From assembly GCA_016165875.1 (NCBI GenBank), contig JABBOT010000008.1:1853716-1917715 (forward strand): a DNA stretch of 64,000 nucleotides, written 5' to 3'. Shown here in pieces: positions 1-14,000 of this stretch. The notes beneath the pieces were generated by a model, which was given only the letters and a program-made list of their open reading frames with translations, did not search any database and had not been told where the DNA came from. This stretch comes from Acanthopleura granulata. Its lineage: Eukaryota; Mollusca; Polyplacophora; Chitonida; Chitonidae. The position numbers were made by a program, and so were the translations under genes. Each line of letters begins with the position of its first letter. Position 1 is the first letter of the stretch.

Positions 1-3000
1 TGGCGACAAATCTTGTGCTTGCATTAAATGAGATTATATATAAAATAACAACTCTTATCTTACTCAAACTCTGTAGAGCCCCACAGACAGATGATGTGAA
101 ATTACTATGGACAGAACTAGCGTTATCCTCATGTTGAACAGCTAAAGCTTGCAACAAGTGAGTTTCCCGTCGAGAATATTTTCCTTCAAAAGATGTTCCC
201 AACCATAAATAGCAAAGCACCTTTTATTGTCTCATTCGTGAAAGGCAACGTATTTTTCAGTCAATCCGCGAAGACAGCTTAACCATCGCAAATTCCAGCC
301 CCACGGAGTATGATTTAAGAGCCCTCTCCGATTATGAATCACAATAGCGGCTGTTCCTGTCACGAGAGAGGCATGAAAAATGCAAGGACCATGGGACTAC
401 AAGGTGACCTGCAATGTCCAATGCTGGATCGTTGGACACGAGTGATTAAGATCTGACTGGCGTGTCTGTTCTGACATTTCTCGTGGACTCCTCTCTGTCA
501 TCGCTACAATCACTGATAAAAGACTTCTGGATAGTGCAATCAAGATTGCTGGGTTATAATGCCAACTCATACAATTGGGCAGCCTATGTTTCCCTCTTTG
601 TGCCCTTTAAATCTTTCTCATGCGATGTTAGCACACCCTCTTGCGATTGTCCATAACACGGCATGGTTAGTCTGAAAGCTTCAAAACGAAAACCCTGTTT
701 TGTCAAATTGCATCGAATAAGAGCTTGTGAGATATAAAATACCAAATCTTAGCTTGTATAAATGCAGCTTCAGAGACACATCGCACCAAATCGAAGTTGA
801 TGTTGTGTATCGAGCCAAATGCTTTGAAATATATCGCACCAGATCGTGGCTTAATAAGGCATATCGCATAAAATCGTGACCTGTGAGATAGATTGTACCA
901 AATGGTTATTGTGGCTGCATGAAATCAACCTTGTAAATATCAGCCAACTGTTTGTTAATAGATGTGGGTTCTTCTACGTAACACTGGGCACAGGCATTTG
1001 AAACAGGAATAGTGGTACATACTGTAAGTCACAGACAAGCGACAAAGTCTGATCAAACCATCGTGTGTTGATTTCTTGTAACAAGATCTTGACCGCACAA
1101 TTTGCAACATTCATCGTCTGTGTCCTTACCTTTCGCAGCCAATGAAAACTGAATTTCAGATAATATGGTCGTCAGTTACTGGTGTCTTATAGGGCGCAAC
1201 ATTCAAATCACGTTAGGGGGCAAGACAAACGATTTTGTCGGAAAAGTGTGCTGAGAATACTTCCTAGAATAAAACCCGACCAGCTCTTTTATCTTCGAGG
1301 AAAATTCATCGGGTTCAAAGGAATGATTACAATTTTAAGGGTCTGAATCCCCCATATTTTGTTCGAGGCTTCAACGGACACTGTTATAAAATTTTCATAA
1401 AAACACGGGTGAAAGGCCTGAGGCCCGATTTCCAAAGAGGGTGTAACGTTTCGTCAAACGTAACTACCATTGCCACGCATCTCTGCAGTATCTGTCATCA
1501 TGGCAACTACGTTTGCCTCGCTCGGTAGGTAGAGTGGGAGAAGGAAGTTGCCTGGTTCGCCTCGGTTACAACAGGGCCCGGTTGCACGAAACTTCCAAAG
1601 CTCAAGAGAATTCTTAAGTCGGTAATTTTATGTTCGTCAAAAAACAGTAAGTCAAAGATTGCATAAGTACAAGATACTATTAAATTTCCTGAGCAAAAAA
1701 ACTTTAGAAATTTTGGGAAACAGCGCACTGTCTGAGGTATGGCGACTCACTGAGAATATACTAAAATATGACCGAAATAGGCCTTCCTGGTAAAGAGACA
1801 CTGTATTGGTATGACAGGCAACCAGAGGAAAGACAAATACAGTCAATGAAATGACTGGAAGATAGATCCAAACCTGATTACAAGTAAACTTGTATTAAGT
1901 ATTCTTGTGCATAAAAATACGGATAATATTTAAAATTCCAAACAAATTCTGGACACAACTTAGTCAAACTGGATTTAATTCTAAATATTTGACTGACATG
2001 GGAGCAACAGTTGCGTGAATAGGTTATCTCATGCAGACAGCAACTTTCTAATGATGCCGGTAAATCAAACAGATTCGGTTCATGCACTAATAGGTATAAT
2101 ATCGCTACTTGAGATATTGTACAGTGGATACAAATCACGACAGCATCATCGGCCCCAAATTGCGCTTCAAATGATACAAGGTCATCTTCACACGGCAAAC
2201 TATGGACAAAATGTTATTTTTGAATTGTAAATGGGTAAAATTATGGCTGCAATAATCTTTGTTTCAGAGTTACCTTTTTTGCTAGAGCGCGCAACAAAAA
2301 AGAAAAAAAGTTTGCGGTCTTGAGGAGAAATGATTAAGCCGCCTACAAGGAGAGTTCAAACAAAGGAAATGTCGGTAATATTGCCGTCGTTACCCCAATT
2401 GCATAGCATCTCAAATTCTCGTTACGTCCGATATATGGTTAGAACATCTGAAGACGTAATTCTTCCTCAAGGAGCAAGACGACAAAAGAGAGATAACACT
2501 CTGGAACCTGGTCAAGGCTTGCACAAAGTCAGCAGAATTATTGTGTTTGAGCATTTTTTCGGACAATTTATTTCTTACATTTTCAAGGAGGGTACCTTCG
2601 TTAAGTGTGAGCCTTTTTTCGTCAGAATCGCAGGGCGTTTTTTGGACAGGAAAGATGTATCGTCTCTAAATACCTGGCGATGCTTCATTTCCTCGTACCT
2701 GTGTTTTTTTTTTATTTCAATAGTTTTTGTCAAAGGGTCATTGTGGTATTTCTTTCTTTGTGTTCTACACAAGGGTGTACTAAGTTTCTCATGTACTTAC
2801 GATTAAGAAACATATTGTGTGCTAGTGCCTTGTAGTGCTGCAAACGTGTGCGAGGACAAAATTAAACAACCCATTATAAAATCACTCATTCAATCCATCA
2901 ATCAATTATTTATCAACCAGTTAGTCACATACACATTATTTAAACGATGGATCATAAATCAATGGCTTGCAATTAAAGTAATGAAGAGATTCTCGTCTAT

Positions 3001-4050
3001 GTTGTTAATCAGACGTTAGTTTCAAATTCAATAGCTTAGGCTTCAATCGTTGAACGACAACATTCGCGAGATTGCTTTTGGCGCTTAATGATAACAAAAA
3101 GGGGTAATCTGAGATAATCTGAGGTAAGGCACATAAAATCTTTCATTTCCAAACTCAAATAACTTTATGGAATGGCGTACATCACAAAAAAATCTTACTT
3201 CAATTTCAAGCCTCATATATTTCAATAATCAAAATAAATACAAAATAGCTCTATCGTAAAGGTAAATCAAACTATCTTTTGTTGAATGAACTGTGAAAGA
3301 AATAAGGACATAGCGAATAAAAAGTCCACAAACAAACATGTGATCAAATCCTTTAAGTCTTTTTTTCTTTCAGTTCTCATCCTCTAATCGAATAAAACAT
3401 CGCCGTCCAATACCCATTAAGAAGACAAATTTTCCGGACGAGTAGTTTGATTAAAAACCCTTGTCGGATAGATTTGGACACGGGATCGAGGAAAAAACCG
3501 CTAGCGTAGACAGACGATTTGTTAAAGTGTAAGAGACCTCGCCATTAAGATAGCCCCCCAATATTGTTTTTGTCGTTATCTACTGTTAACGCATTGCCAA
3601 CGACCGAAGAAAGCGCAGGCTGGATTTCGCTGTGCGCAATAGAACCTTTTGGAGGTTGTTCCGGCCTAGAGCTAATTCCTCATGTGACCTTTCAGCCCAG
3701 CGTGTTCTCAGAACGTTAGATTAACCGTGCACAGGTCTTATGTCTAAAAGGTAGCCTTCTTCAAACGCACCGTGGATTCTGTCATCGATTTGACTACATC
3801 ATATCCTAGCAGGCAACGTGATACATGAAATCCTAAATAACACTCCTTTTTTTAAACCAGGGGTTCATGAAAAGGATGTAGGAATGTCAAGATAGCTTTT
3901 ACAAGACTAGTATAATTTGAAAGCCATTTGTTGAAAACGCCCGTACAGCTCACTGACGATAGACAACAAACGTCGTCCTTCACGGCTTGTGGAAGAAAAA
4001 TTTGATATCGAAGACCCGAAATCTATTTAGAATTAACTGGTCAACTTCGT

Positions 4051-4815
4051 CAGGTATGTGGCGAAGTGTACGGGTTTCCTGGCTCTCTCTGGTTCACGAG
4101 GTTTGTCAGGTGCTTGGTGAAGCATGCTGGTTTCCTGTCTCTGTGCCGATCAGGAGATTCGTCAGGTGCTTGGCGAAGTGTGCTGATTTCCTGGCTCTGT
4201 CTGGTTCAGAAGGTTTGTCATGTACCTGGCGAGGTGTGCTGGTTTCCTGGTGTGATCTGGTTCAGAATATTTGCCCGGCAACTTGCAAAGTGTCCTGGTT
4301 GCATGTCTCTGTTCCTTTAAAGAGGTTTATCAGGTACTTGGTGAGGTGTTTTGGTTGCCTGTCTCTGTGTAGTTCAGGAGCTTTTTTAGGTACGTGACGA
4401 AGTGTGCTGGTTTCCGGACTTTGTCTCGTTCAGGAGGTTGGTCAGGTAAAAGGCGAAGTGTGCTGGTTTCTTGTCTCTGGCTGATTCAGGAGGTCTATCA
4501 GGTACTTGGTGTGGTGTTATGGTTTCCTGTCTGTCTAATTCAGGAGGTTTGTCAGGGACCTGGCAAAGTGTTCTGATTTCCTGGCTCTGTATAGTTCAGC
4601 AGGTTTGTCAGGTACTTGGTGAGGTGTGCTGGTTTCCTGATTTTAGCTGGTTCAGGAGGTTTTTCAGGTACCTGTCGAGGTGATTGGTCTCCTGGCTCTG
4701 GTTGATTCAGGAAGTCTGTCAGGTACCTGGCGAAGTGTGTTGGTTTCCTGTCTCTGTCTCGTTCAGGAGGTTTTTAGGTACGTGGCCAAGTGTGCTGGTT
4801 TCCGTCATGTTCTGC
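4051..4815. repeat. 56-bp minisatellite, about 14 copies
   Basis: Units start with caggta/caggtg at 4051, 4107, 4163, 4219, 4275, 4331, 4387, 4443, 4499, 4553, 4609, 4665, 4720 and 4775. The spacing is 56 bp, with one 54-bp and two 55-bp steps. A typical unit reads roughly caggtacctggcgaagtg, then tgctggtttcctggctctgt, then ctggttcaggaggtttgt. Copies differ by scattered substitutions. Because 56 is not a multiple of three, the open frames that cross the array shift frame at each unit and are not a repeat protein. The unit resembles the internal part of the SINE family seen at 54.8, 55.3 and 57.4 kb. Confidence 0.95.
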
Positions 4816-6714
4816 CCAGGCTTCTTCAGTAGTGAATGAATCTGTACGGCGAAATATTTTTTGACCGACTAGTAAATAATTATTTGTATTTCATTTGGCT
4901 TTACTTTGCTTGTAAAATTGTGCTGATACCTTCTGTAGAAGTTTATCTGTTTCATATCTCTTTTCCCAATGAAAACAATCTTCTACCTATTTTTACAGCA
5001 AAATTATGGATGGCAAATGCTGAATGATACATATTCACATGTGTAATTATGCAAAATCGCGGAAAAGAAAACTTCACTCTGAAGAAATAATACACCGAGT
5101 ATACATCGTTTCATTTGTTAAATGCCATGAAGCCAGCGAGACTTTACCAGGGAGAATTTGCCATCGTTTGAATTCTAATTGGCTCACTTGCGTCGACAAT
5201 TCCGCAGCAGTTACGAGGACGTCTATGCCATGCTAATCGCTATGTGCATGTTTACTTGAAGTGGATGATTCCAGGAGCGATGCAGCGCGATGTGAGATTG
5301 TCGTGCTCAAGTATCGACCAGTATTGAGAAACCACTCGTACTTCTCAAGAACTCTCCAGCGGAGCACAGTAAAAGTGCTCACGTCGAAGCCAGGGGGCTA
5401 ATGGCGGGATATGCAAGGACACCCAGCGAGTACACAGGGAGGCAAAGACTTCGTGTTAATTATCACCGAGAAGATAACACTCGCTGATAACCCATGTGTG
5501 CCGCGGAATTAATGGGCCTTGTGAAATTGTGGTAAAAAAATAGTTAGCTTGATACATTTATGTTTTAGATTTTATTAACAATAGCTCTGTGTGCGCTATA
5601 TTCGACTATGCGATTGCACACATTAGTTGATTACAGCGCCGTACGCTATAAAGTAAGCAATAGGCACCGTCGGCCACTTTCAGAGAGCTTTGTAATGGTT
5701 TCAAATTACGTCAAGGTACACACCTACAGCCCAATGACTCTTTTTTTCACAGAGCTCCGTAAATTTGTCACAGCTTCCATCGTAAGTCGTGTTGCCTTAC
5801 GGTAGACATCATCAATTGCGGAAAGACAAATCTGACTTACGAATTTTCATGAATCTCGGACCAGATTTGTTTATGGTGACTAACAGCTTCCAGGGGAATA
5901 CCTGTTGTTTTCCTATGTGGTGTGATGTCATAATATACTTTTCATTCTAAACGTTTTACTGGTGGGCCTTGACAGTAAATGCTTGGCGTTTGAACCTCCT
6001 AGTAATATGATGAATTAGTAAGCACTCAGAGGAAAATGACAATCCAAATGCAGAGAGGGCAATGTGCTGTTTTCTTGATCAATTCATACACGAAAAATAC
6101 ATGGACATCTCATCGGAAATTTCAACGGAATGACTTGTCATGGGATCACGATGCTGTCTTAGACATTATTTAGACTTTACACAGATTTAATACCATAAAA
6201 TTGTCACCTCCATTCAATGGATTTTTTATTTTAATATGAAGGGGTTTCTTCGAGGCAGCTTGTCGATTTCTGCAATGCATTAGAAGACAAATATATGCAT
6301 ATCAAAGGCAATAAATTAACATGCTAATTCGTAGAATGATTTTTTAAAAATTTACTCGATTGTAGTGTAAACAGAGTTCCAGAGACTATGTAAGGTGTAC
6401 GATTGGAGAAAACTGGAAGTAAACCCTGGCACTTCACTATTCACCTGACCAACTTTCGATAGCAAGGCCACAGTTGAACCAGGGTGGGATGGATGCGAGC
6501 CAGCAACAACAAAGGCCAGAGGTCAACCGACTGCGACAAGATCGAGGTTTTAGTCGAATAGAAAGTCAATATCATTGGATATCCATGTTAGTTTTTATAA
6601 TTGTACTTCTACTGAAAAAAGTATATAAAAAGTAACACACACTTAGTGTTGCTCCTTGTTGTGGCCACGAGGGGTTTAACAAGTGACGCTTACATTGGTG
6701 AGATTCACACAGAC

Positions 6715-6930
6715 TACGTACCAAAAACACTATAAGGCACTAGTGGTGGATGGATGTAGGGTTTGAGCTTTGTGGACTTAATCAGGGAATGGATTGATCT
6801 GGAGAAACATAGGATTGTGAACAGATGGATGTATGGATTGGTGGATTGGAACTTGGATTGATTATGGGTGGATGGATGTATCGGTGTTATTACAGTTAAC
6901 AGAAGAATGGATGGATGGGTTATGGGATTC
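6715..6930. repeat. Degenerate TGGA/TGGAT tetranucleotide tract
   Basis: Many interrupted copies of ggatggatg and ggattgat occur between about 6745 and 6925. The frame on the opposite strand (6714-6932), rich in His, Pro and Ser, is a by-product of this low-complexity DNA and not a gene. Confidence 0.75.
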
Positions 6931-8557
6931 ATGTGGAGTGTTCGGAATTTCTTATAATCATCAGCTTCACTTTTAGAACCTCAAATATGAAAAACAAGGC
7001 CGATTTCAACAATAAACAGTTTTTCCCTAAATAGTCTATATAACCTATCCACCAGTGCACGACGAGGCTCGGTACGGAGAAGGTCTAGAATTTCCGGGTA
7101 CCGACAGAACAAAGGCCCTGTGATCGAGAAGGAATGAAAAAGTCACTTTTGTGATCTTCACGTATAAACTTTCGATCAGATGGTAATAGATGCCACCAAT
7201 AGTTACAAAAAGATTCCTGACTCGCTTCTACCCAGTCGGAAACAGTAACTCTATAGGAAGTATCATAAACGAGAGAAGAAGCCGTTGTATCAATCAGTTC
7301 CAGTAAAGACTTGTGTCGGTACCACACAATCAAGCCCACAGTAAGAGATGACTGCTTCCTCATCTCTATTGCCCTCATTTTTCAACTTTTTGCCAATATG
7401 TTGCTGGATACCCTACAAAAAGCGCTTGGTATAAATAGGCACTACGTTGTCCACGCTATGATCCTGGATGAAAATGGTGTTCTGTGAAACCAAGCGCCTA
7501 CCAGCGATGTGTAGAAGTATTGCACTGAACTTATCACTCTCTCCAAAATAATAAGAAGTTGACAAGACATGAACGGGAAGATTTGGTTCACGTGATGGCG
7601 TGCTCTTGTGACTGTCCTTTTGCAGGTTTAGAGCATTTGGGGCTCATCGACTTCGTTTGAAGTAGAAGTTAAACACAAGTGGTGAACTATTCACCTAAGC
7701 GACGGAATTTGACATATTTTCAAATACATCTTGGACAATAAACTTAGATAATAAAAGAATCCATTGAATTATTAATTATTTTATCATGACATAAGAGTCA
7801 AGTACTAAGACTTTATGAAAGCACGTTCTCTACTGATAGTAAGCAGATGCCCAAGAAAGAAAATTGCAGCTTTGAATTCTGGTTTAACCATTGCTTTACT
7901 AACTGCCGTCTGAAGACAGCGGAAATTTGAACTATATTTTCTCCCCATTTAATGACGGTCAGCAGGAAAATCTGGAACTTTGAACTAAGTTGTGGCCCCA
8001 CCCTCTGGCTACAATGTACAGAAGATTTAAACAATGTTTTCTACTGTCCTGTACTGTTACTTCGTATAACGTACCAAAAAAGAAGCGGATTTTCCTATAT
8101 AACAATTAATTTCATATATATGGAAGCCCTTCTCATTCAATTCAAATGCCTTTGTTCACAAAATTTTGCCTGTCGACTTTTTTGATTCCAGTAATCTTTT
8201 TCTCACTAGATGTCAGTTTTAAACAACACGATCCCAGCAGTGTTTTTCGTATTCCTCAGGGTAGCTCACCAATAATTGCATCCGTGGCAATGATGGAATG
8301 AATGCTGTTCACTGTTAATTACACACGTATCCACTTCATTAGCGCACAACGACAGCCCTTTTCATGTGTCAGGTGCAAGACACCGATCTTGTCATTAATT
8401 TTTACCCATTAGCCTCTGGAGAATTGACAAACCTGCTTCATTAGATACAAACACATATTTATCAACGTGAGGAATACTCTAAACTAAAAGGAAAGCAGTA
8501 AGACACCCACGAAACTACTTGTCCCCTTACCTGTGGAATACTTGTGTGTCACCGATA

Positions 8558-8611
8558 AATCAATCAATCAATCAATCAATCAATCAGTCAATCAATCAGT
8601 CAGTCAGTCAG

Positions 8612-8701
<90 letters not shown>
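8558..8701. repeat. AATC (CAAT) microsatellite
   Basis: About 36 tandem aatc units, with a few agtc variants near 8587-8613, end in aaaata. The Gln-Ser-Ile-Asn frames across it are artefacts of the repeat. Shorter, decayed AATC-rich stretches occur near 2880-2930 and 49560-49700. Confidence 0.97.
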
Positions 8702-8703
<2 letters not shown>

Positions 8704-8807
8704 ATAGCCTATCGTCTAGAACAGCTAACGTTATAAGAGTTTCTACAAGTATTCTTAAAACTTTTAAAGTAGCGTTTGTCATCAAGTGTGGAGGCATCAC
8801 CATTTGC

Positions 8808-9170
8808 ACTGTGACCGTCTCGGAGGTGTAGTGCTTAGAGCGTCCACCTCGAGGTCCGGAGATCCATTTTCAAGCCCAAGTCGGCACATACTTTGAAAAT
8901 GGTACTTGTTGCTGTTTCGACTGGCCCCCAGCATTGAGAGGTCAGAGTAAGGAAAACGGACTGGTTGGCCAGTTGTCAGTATAATGTGACTGTCTGAGGT
9001 GTAACGTCTGGTGTCTTCGGCAAGATGGTCCAGTCCTGGGATGACTTTGGCGAATCGCCCTGCCAAAGGAAGACACACTATATGCACAAAGCAGAAGCAG
9101 AAACATTGCTAATTACGGCGATAAAACCCTTGCACTCAATCACGCACTCACTCCACTCACGCTGGATGCA
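8808..9170 (+). mobile_element. tRNA-derived SINE
   Basis: The head at 8808-8880 looks like a decayed tRNA. It has a box A-like tagtgcttagagcg and a box B-like ttttcaagccc with tRNA-like spacing. The body contains ggactggttggccagttgtc and gtataatgtgactgtctgag, wording I recall from a SINE family common in molluscs. The tail is rich in cac/ctc triplets. It lies about 100 bp after the AATC microsatellite. The right boundary is approximate, and I did not find a target-site duplication. Family assignment is from memory. Confidence 0.7.
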
Positions 9171-10936
9171 GATAAATTAGGTTCCTTGCTCTTTTTTAGA
9201 ATTTTTCTGGTAAAGTGTTGTACTTTGCACAGAAACGTTCAGTTTGTAAGATTTCTTGTAGATTATATTGTGCATGGTGTCTTTGTTATTAGCCGAACAA
9301 GCAAGAGACGATCATTTATCAGATATATCAGACCATAAAGTCATCATCTTTCTGTTGGTTAACGAACCATCTGCGGCTGGATTTATACAAGGGATAGCAT
9401 TAACAATATTACTGAATCAAGATACAAGACCACACTACTTTCATTGTACCCGACGCGAAAGGAGCAAAGTTTCGAAAAAGTGTACTCAATGAAAGGTCTG
9501 CTCATTATTTTAATATGTTAAAGTACAGATTTAAAATATGGACATACATGTTTTAATATGTATTGTTTTATGAATATGTATTATACGACTACGTTGCCTA
9601 AAAATGTTTTATGTCTTCTATGTAATAAGCACTACATGCACAGGTATCGTGCTAAACCTATTACCAGTGAAAGTTTTGCACTGGCTCTACCGGAAGTTGT
9701 CTGTAATGTATTGAACGACAACCATAGGTATATTTACACTAAATTTTACTATCCGTAATGTATTTGTATGTTATCTAATCTTTAGGAAGTTTCCGCGGTT
9801 AAAATCTGTTCGGCACTATAACATTTGGCATTAGACAGAGACATTAGTCTTCGGGCAAATTCTCATCCTATCCGGAAATTTTTAATGAATGCGGAATTAA
9901 ATAATCGTGAATTAAACAGTTTTGTCGTTAAACAATTTGTCGTTCAGAGTGATTTGCTCTATCTATAGGGGAAAAGGAAAGTAAAAGGGCATACAGGACG
10001 CCAAACTGACACAGGCCGAAGCTTAGACGTCCGCGTGTAATCAGGACAAAGTGACTTTGCTTGCTGACATCTCGAGGCCCTCGTCTCCTGTCACTGACCG
10101 CACAAGATTCTTCCCTTTTCCGCCCACAAGACAGGAACCTAGGCCGCCGATTGGTGAATAGGGCAGGCCTTCACACGCCGTCCACTAAGCCGGCATGCCC
10201 GTCGCGCCTAGTCCTTGCAGAAGACCGAAATGCTTCCCGATCGATTCGTGTATTTATGCAAGGATCAGCTTCACGTTTCTACTCTTAGCAGATGCACTCT
10301 GCACCCAAAACTTACTGGTTGCCTGACTGGAATAAGGCTACCTGGTGGCGACTTAAGAGAACATTTCTGCCCTGCGGTTTTAGACTGGGGACTTGAACAG
10401 CCCCGATTCGGTTCGCTTTCCAACCATCACAGATCGTTACCGGGCACGAGTTAACTAACACAATTCCGGGCTTACCACTACAATGTGATTCAGCTGTGTT
10501 AGGATATACCTGGTGGAGCCTAGTTGAGCTTAAAATTCACCCTAAAGCAGATCGATCTGAAGGCCCGGAGCTTTTATTTGAGGCTTCAAAAAATCTTGTG
10601 AGAAGACGGTCAGAGTGTAGGAGTGGGAACCACATTCTGACATTGCAGCTTGTCGCTGTTAGTCGCTTTTATTACGCACTTTTCCAAGAAAATTGTTTTT
10701 TCTTTTCATTTCTTTGCTTCATGTGGCGGATGACATCCGGATAACTTAAGTGTATGGAATTTAATGATCTTGAGAAATATTGTTTTAATCCTGAAGACAT
10801 GAACGCAATATCAGTTCCGCAGGAGGAGTCTGTGAATTTGTGAAACGAGTGCTTTAAAGGTGACCGAAGTATGGACCAGCGAGACTAGAGCTTCCATATC
10901 CTCAACAAGTGAACCTTAACAAGACAAATTGCTCAA

Positions 10937-11030
10937 ATGGATAACTCTTCTGCGCAACGGAAAACACATCCAGGTGTTCTCACGGCTTTGTACCTCCTGT
11001 CAACTTTTGTGATACAGACAATCGAACCAA
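10937..11030 (+). CDS. CA10-like: CARP exon 1: start codon and signal peptide
   Basis: It encodes residues 1-31 plus one base. A polar N-terminus (MDNSSAQRKTHPG) is followed by a hydrophobic run (VLTALYLLSTFVIQTI), a typical secretory signal. The donor is ccaa|gtaagt, a near-perfect consensus, leaving phase 1. An in-frame TGA lies 24 bases before the ATG. The 5' end of the transcript is not defined. Confidence 0.85.
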
Positions 11031-14000
11031 GTAAGTATCATGCATTTTAAGTATGACGATGTAATTTAGGAAGAACGAATCAGCCTCTAGGCTACATTGA
11101 ATGTAGTAACGTGGGTGAAGCTCTGTAAGATGATCTAGTAGCAATGCAGATAAGGTGTTTACTTTCCTTTCCCGAATGTAATTCGATCGAACATTTTATT
11201 ATTTAAATAAATTTATCGCGCCTTGACTCAAATCGAGTTAGCCATACTATATATTTACTACACGAGTGTATTGACGGCTATAATGGAAAACAGACAAAAG
11301 AAAGATCTCAGCAATGTGATAGCGACTTTAGAGTTTGTAACCTGGTAATTCACCTGGTAAGCTCGGAGAGCAGGCGTTGATGTGAACTCATTAGTCCTGT
11401 TAACTCGACACCCCTTTAGCTTACAAAACTTCGGGACAAAATTTAGCACCCCTGGTGTTTTATCCTGTGATACGATTGGCTAACACACGGGTATAGCATT
11501 ACCCAAAGAAAAAGCATCAGCACCTAGAATTCCCTTGGAAACAAGTGAAACGATACTGACAAGAAAGGCGTCTCGTGTCGGAAAGATGATCCATAAGAGC
11601 GGGTGGAAATAAGTGCAAAGCAGAGGCTCAAGACGAAACCATAGGCTGGCTGTAGGCTTGAGTGCCTGTTACAAATCGTGAAGCTGGCGGTTTACAAGAC
11701 TTGAGTGCTACACTCATAATGAACTTCATAACTCTAACGTTGTTAAAGTCCCAATCCGACACAGTGAACTCTATACGAGCAGGAGTGAAATGTTATGTTG
11801 TCGTTAGCATGAAGGGAAAAAGAGGTTTTTTTTTACAGCTTGTGGCTCCAAATTCATGGATGTGCATGAAGATGTGACGTGGGTGTGAAGGAGGGTGGCT
11901 TAATGTGATGGGAACATGTATCAGCCACGCACGGAGAGAGGCAAATACTCTGTAGAACTACTCCCATGTGACACTTCAAAAACTATTATCTCTGCTCTTG
12001 TACAAGTTTTCCCGCGCTGGCGTGTGCACTGACTGTTACCCATGGCAGAAGTATCTATTACCTTCACACTGAGTGACCAGAAAATAGTGTCCCGAATACA
12101 AGTATTCAGATGCTAGGACGCACACGAAAAGGATGTAAATTTAAAGAAAATGTCTAAACTTGTTAACGTATTGATATTTTTTGGAAACTGTTCACACTTA
12201 CGAATTTCTTATGCCTATGTAATTATCATATCTAAGAGAATATAAGGTGTGATAGTTTTTCTTTAGCCCATTTACGGTGTGCTAGCCAGAAATGTAATTG
12301 CTGACGATATGAAGACGAATGAAGACGTTTGAATTGACATGGTAGATTTCTCCCTATTCTCTGGATAGGAGTTTGAACTGGAATGTGTGGAAATAGACTG
12401 ACTAACGCATAAACTGTAGGCTTCTAACTATGGATTCAGTGGCTATGCTCAAACACCAAGATCAAGCGTTTCAATATGTATGTGTCTGTTCATGCCTTTT
12501 GAAGTTCGTACCCAAGAGGCCAAATGTTGAGTGCTGATGTTTTCAACAGCACTCTTCCTTTTGTATGAGGCATCTCGAATTTTATTCTTTCAGTCCACAA
12601 ACAGGCACTTTCCAAAATCTAGATTTTAATAATTCATCGGAAAACACGTTCAAAAAGACACTCCTACCACTTTATTTTATTTCATATATCCGAATGATGT
12701 TACATTAAGGGATTACAATAAAGAACAGATAGAGTAAATTGATTTCGGTAAGAAGTCTCCAGTCAAGGCTAAATAAAATGGTGTTAGCCAATTTCGAACT
12801 CCTAACCACACAGCAAGACGCCAGTTCACAAGTTTGCAGCCAGTCTCACATTAACACCGAGACAATGTAAACTTTATCACTCACCATCAAAGCCTTGCAC
12901 CACATTAAAGGTTTAATTCCCAAGTCCGTCTGTGGCATTATCATGCATCGAGTGAGTACTTTATCTACATATCCTTGTGAAAATGTGACAGCTGATGACA
13001 TTTAGAAACGGCTGCTAATACCTTTCACATAAATCTCACTTCGGATCAATGTAGTGAAATAAAAGGATAAAATATGGTTGGAATAGGTGTTATTGTCGAT
13101 CTGAGTCGATCGATAGGTAAGTCACCCTCGGTTATTAACAGGATACTGTAATCAGCGTGGAATCATATCCTCTGATGAAAACGAATGTAACGAAGCATGT
13201 ATTCATTGACTGTGCCGAACAGATGCCGGTCATTACTGGAAATTATCGATGTCTGTTGTCATAGTTTCTGTAGGTTTAGATCCGATTGAGCCAAATCGTA
13301 GGTAACCGACCGAACCTTGGACCAAATGTCCACATCAGAACTGGACGTCAAGGGTACATATATAGCTTTGCTAAATGTGATCGTTATTGAAGGAGAAGAA
13401 TTTCAAGTTTTAAAATATCTGTTAGATTTGGCAACGGAAAAAGTCACTCTCCAGTTGAAATACAAAATGTCAAAATCAGAATTGGGTGCAAATTTCACCT
13501 GAGGGGACAGTCCACTGGATGTCTGCGATTCCTCGATTGTCATAAAACGAAGAATTTCAATTGCCTAACACATAGCTATAATTGGCTATTTTTGGCCGTC
13601 TGTCTATTCGTCGGTATGACGTTTTCTTAGATATTTTACATCCTGTCTTTTGACGGGAGAGCCAGATGACATGCACTGGTGATTTCGTAAACCTGTGCTT
13701 ATATTTCTGAGTACGTTTAGCAACGTGCCTTCGTTGAACATTCTTTAATACCTTTTGAAGGGAGAGAGTGCTAAGTTATAGATATTCAAGCCAGATCTGT
13801 TTCTGTTTATGTTTATGTGGACGGTACAAGCTAGGAGACAGATATATAAAAATTAAAAAAAAGAGCAAAGCAAAACAACAGAAACAAAAAAGGACATGGA
13901 AAGTGAGAGAAGGCTTTTCGAATAAATACAAAGCGGGTGGCAAATCCGGAAGAATCTGCACAACCTACTGTGAGGAGTTGGGCAAACAGTTGGAGGGGAA

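Larger units (their letters stand above)
1..10936. other. Intergenic region upstream of the CARP gene
   Basis: I recognise no coding exon here on either strand. The open frames are short, overlap one another and lack family motifs; the longest (2330-2806, 158 codons) is within what chance gives in AT-rich DNA of this size. The stretch does contain a 56-bp minisatellite, TGGA-rich DNA, an AATC microsatellite and a tRNA-derived SINE, each listed separately. The promoter and 5' UTR of the downstream gene should lie near its right end, but I see no convincing TATA box or initiator. Confidence 0.6.

Noticed and set aside
2330..2806. 158-codon open frame on the + strand, the longest in the window
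   Set aside because: It has no motif, splice context or family resemblance. A few frames of 130-160 codons are expected by chance in 64 kb of AT-rich DNA read in six frames.
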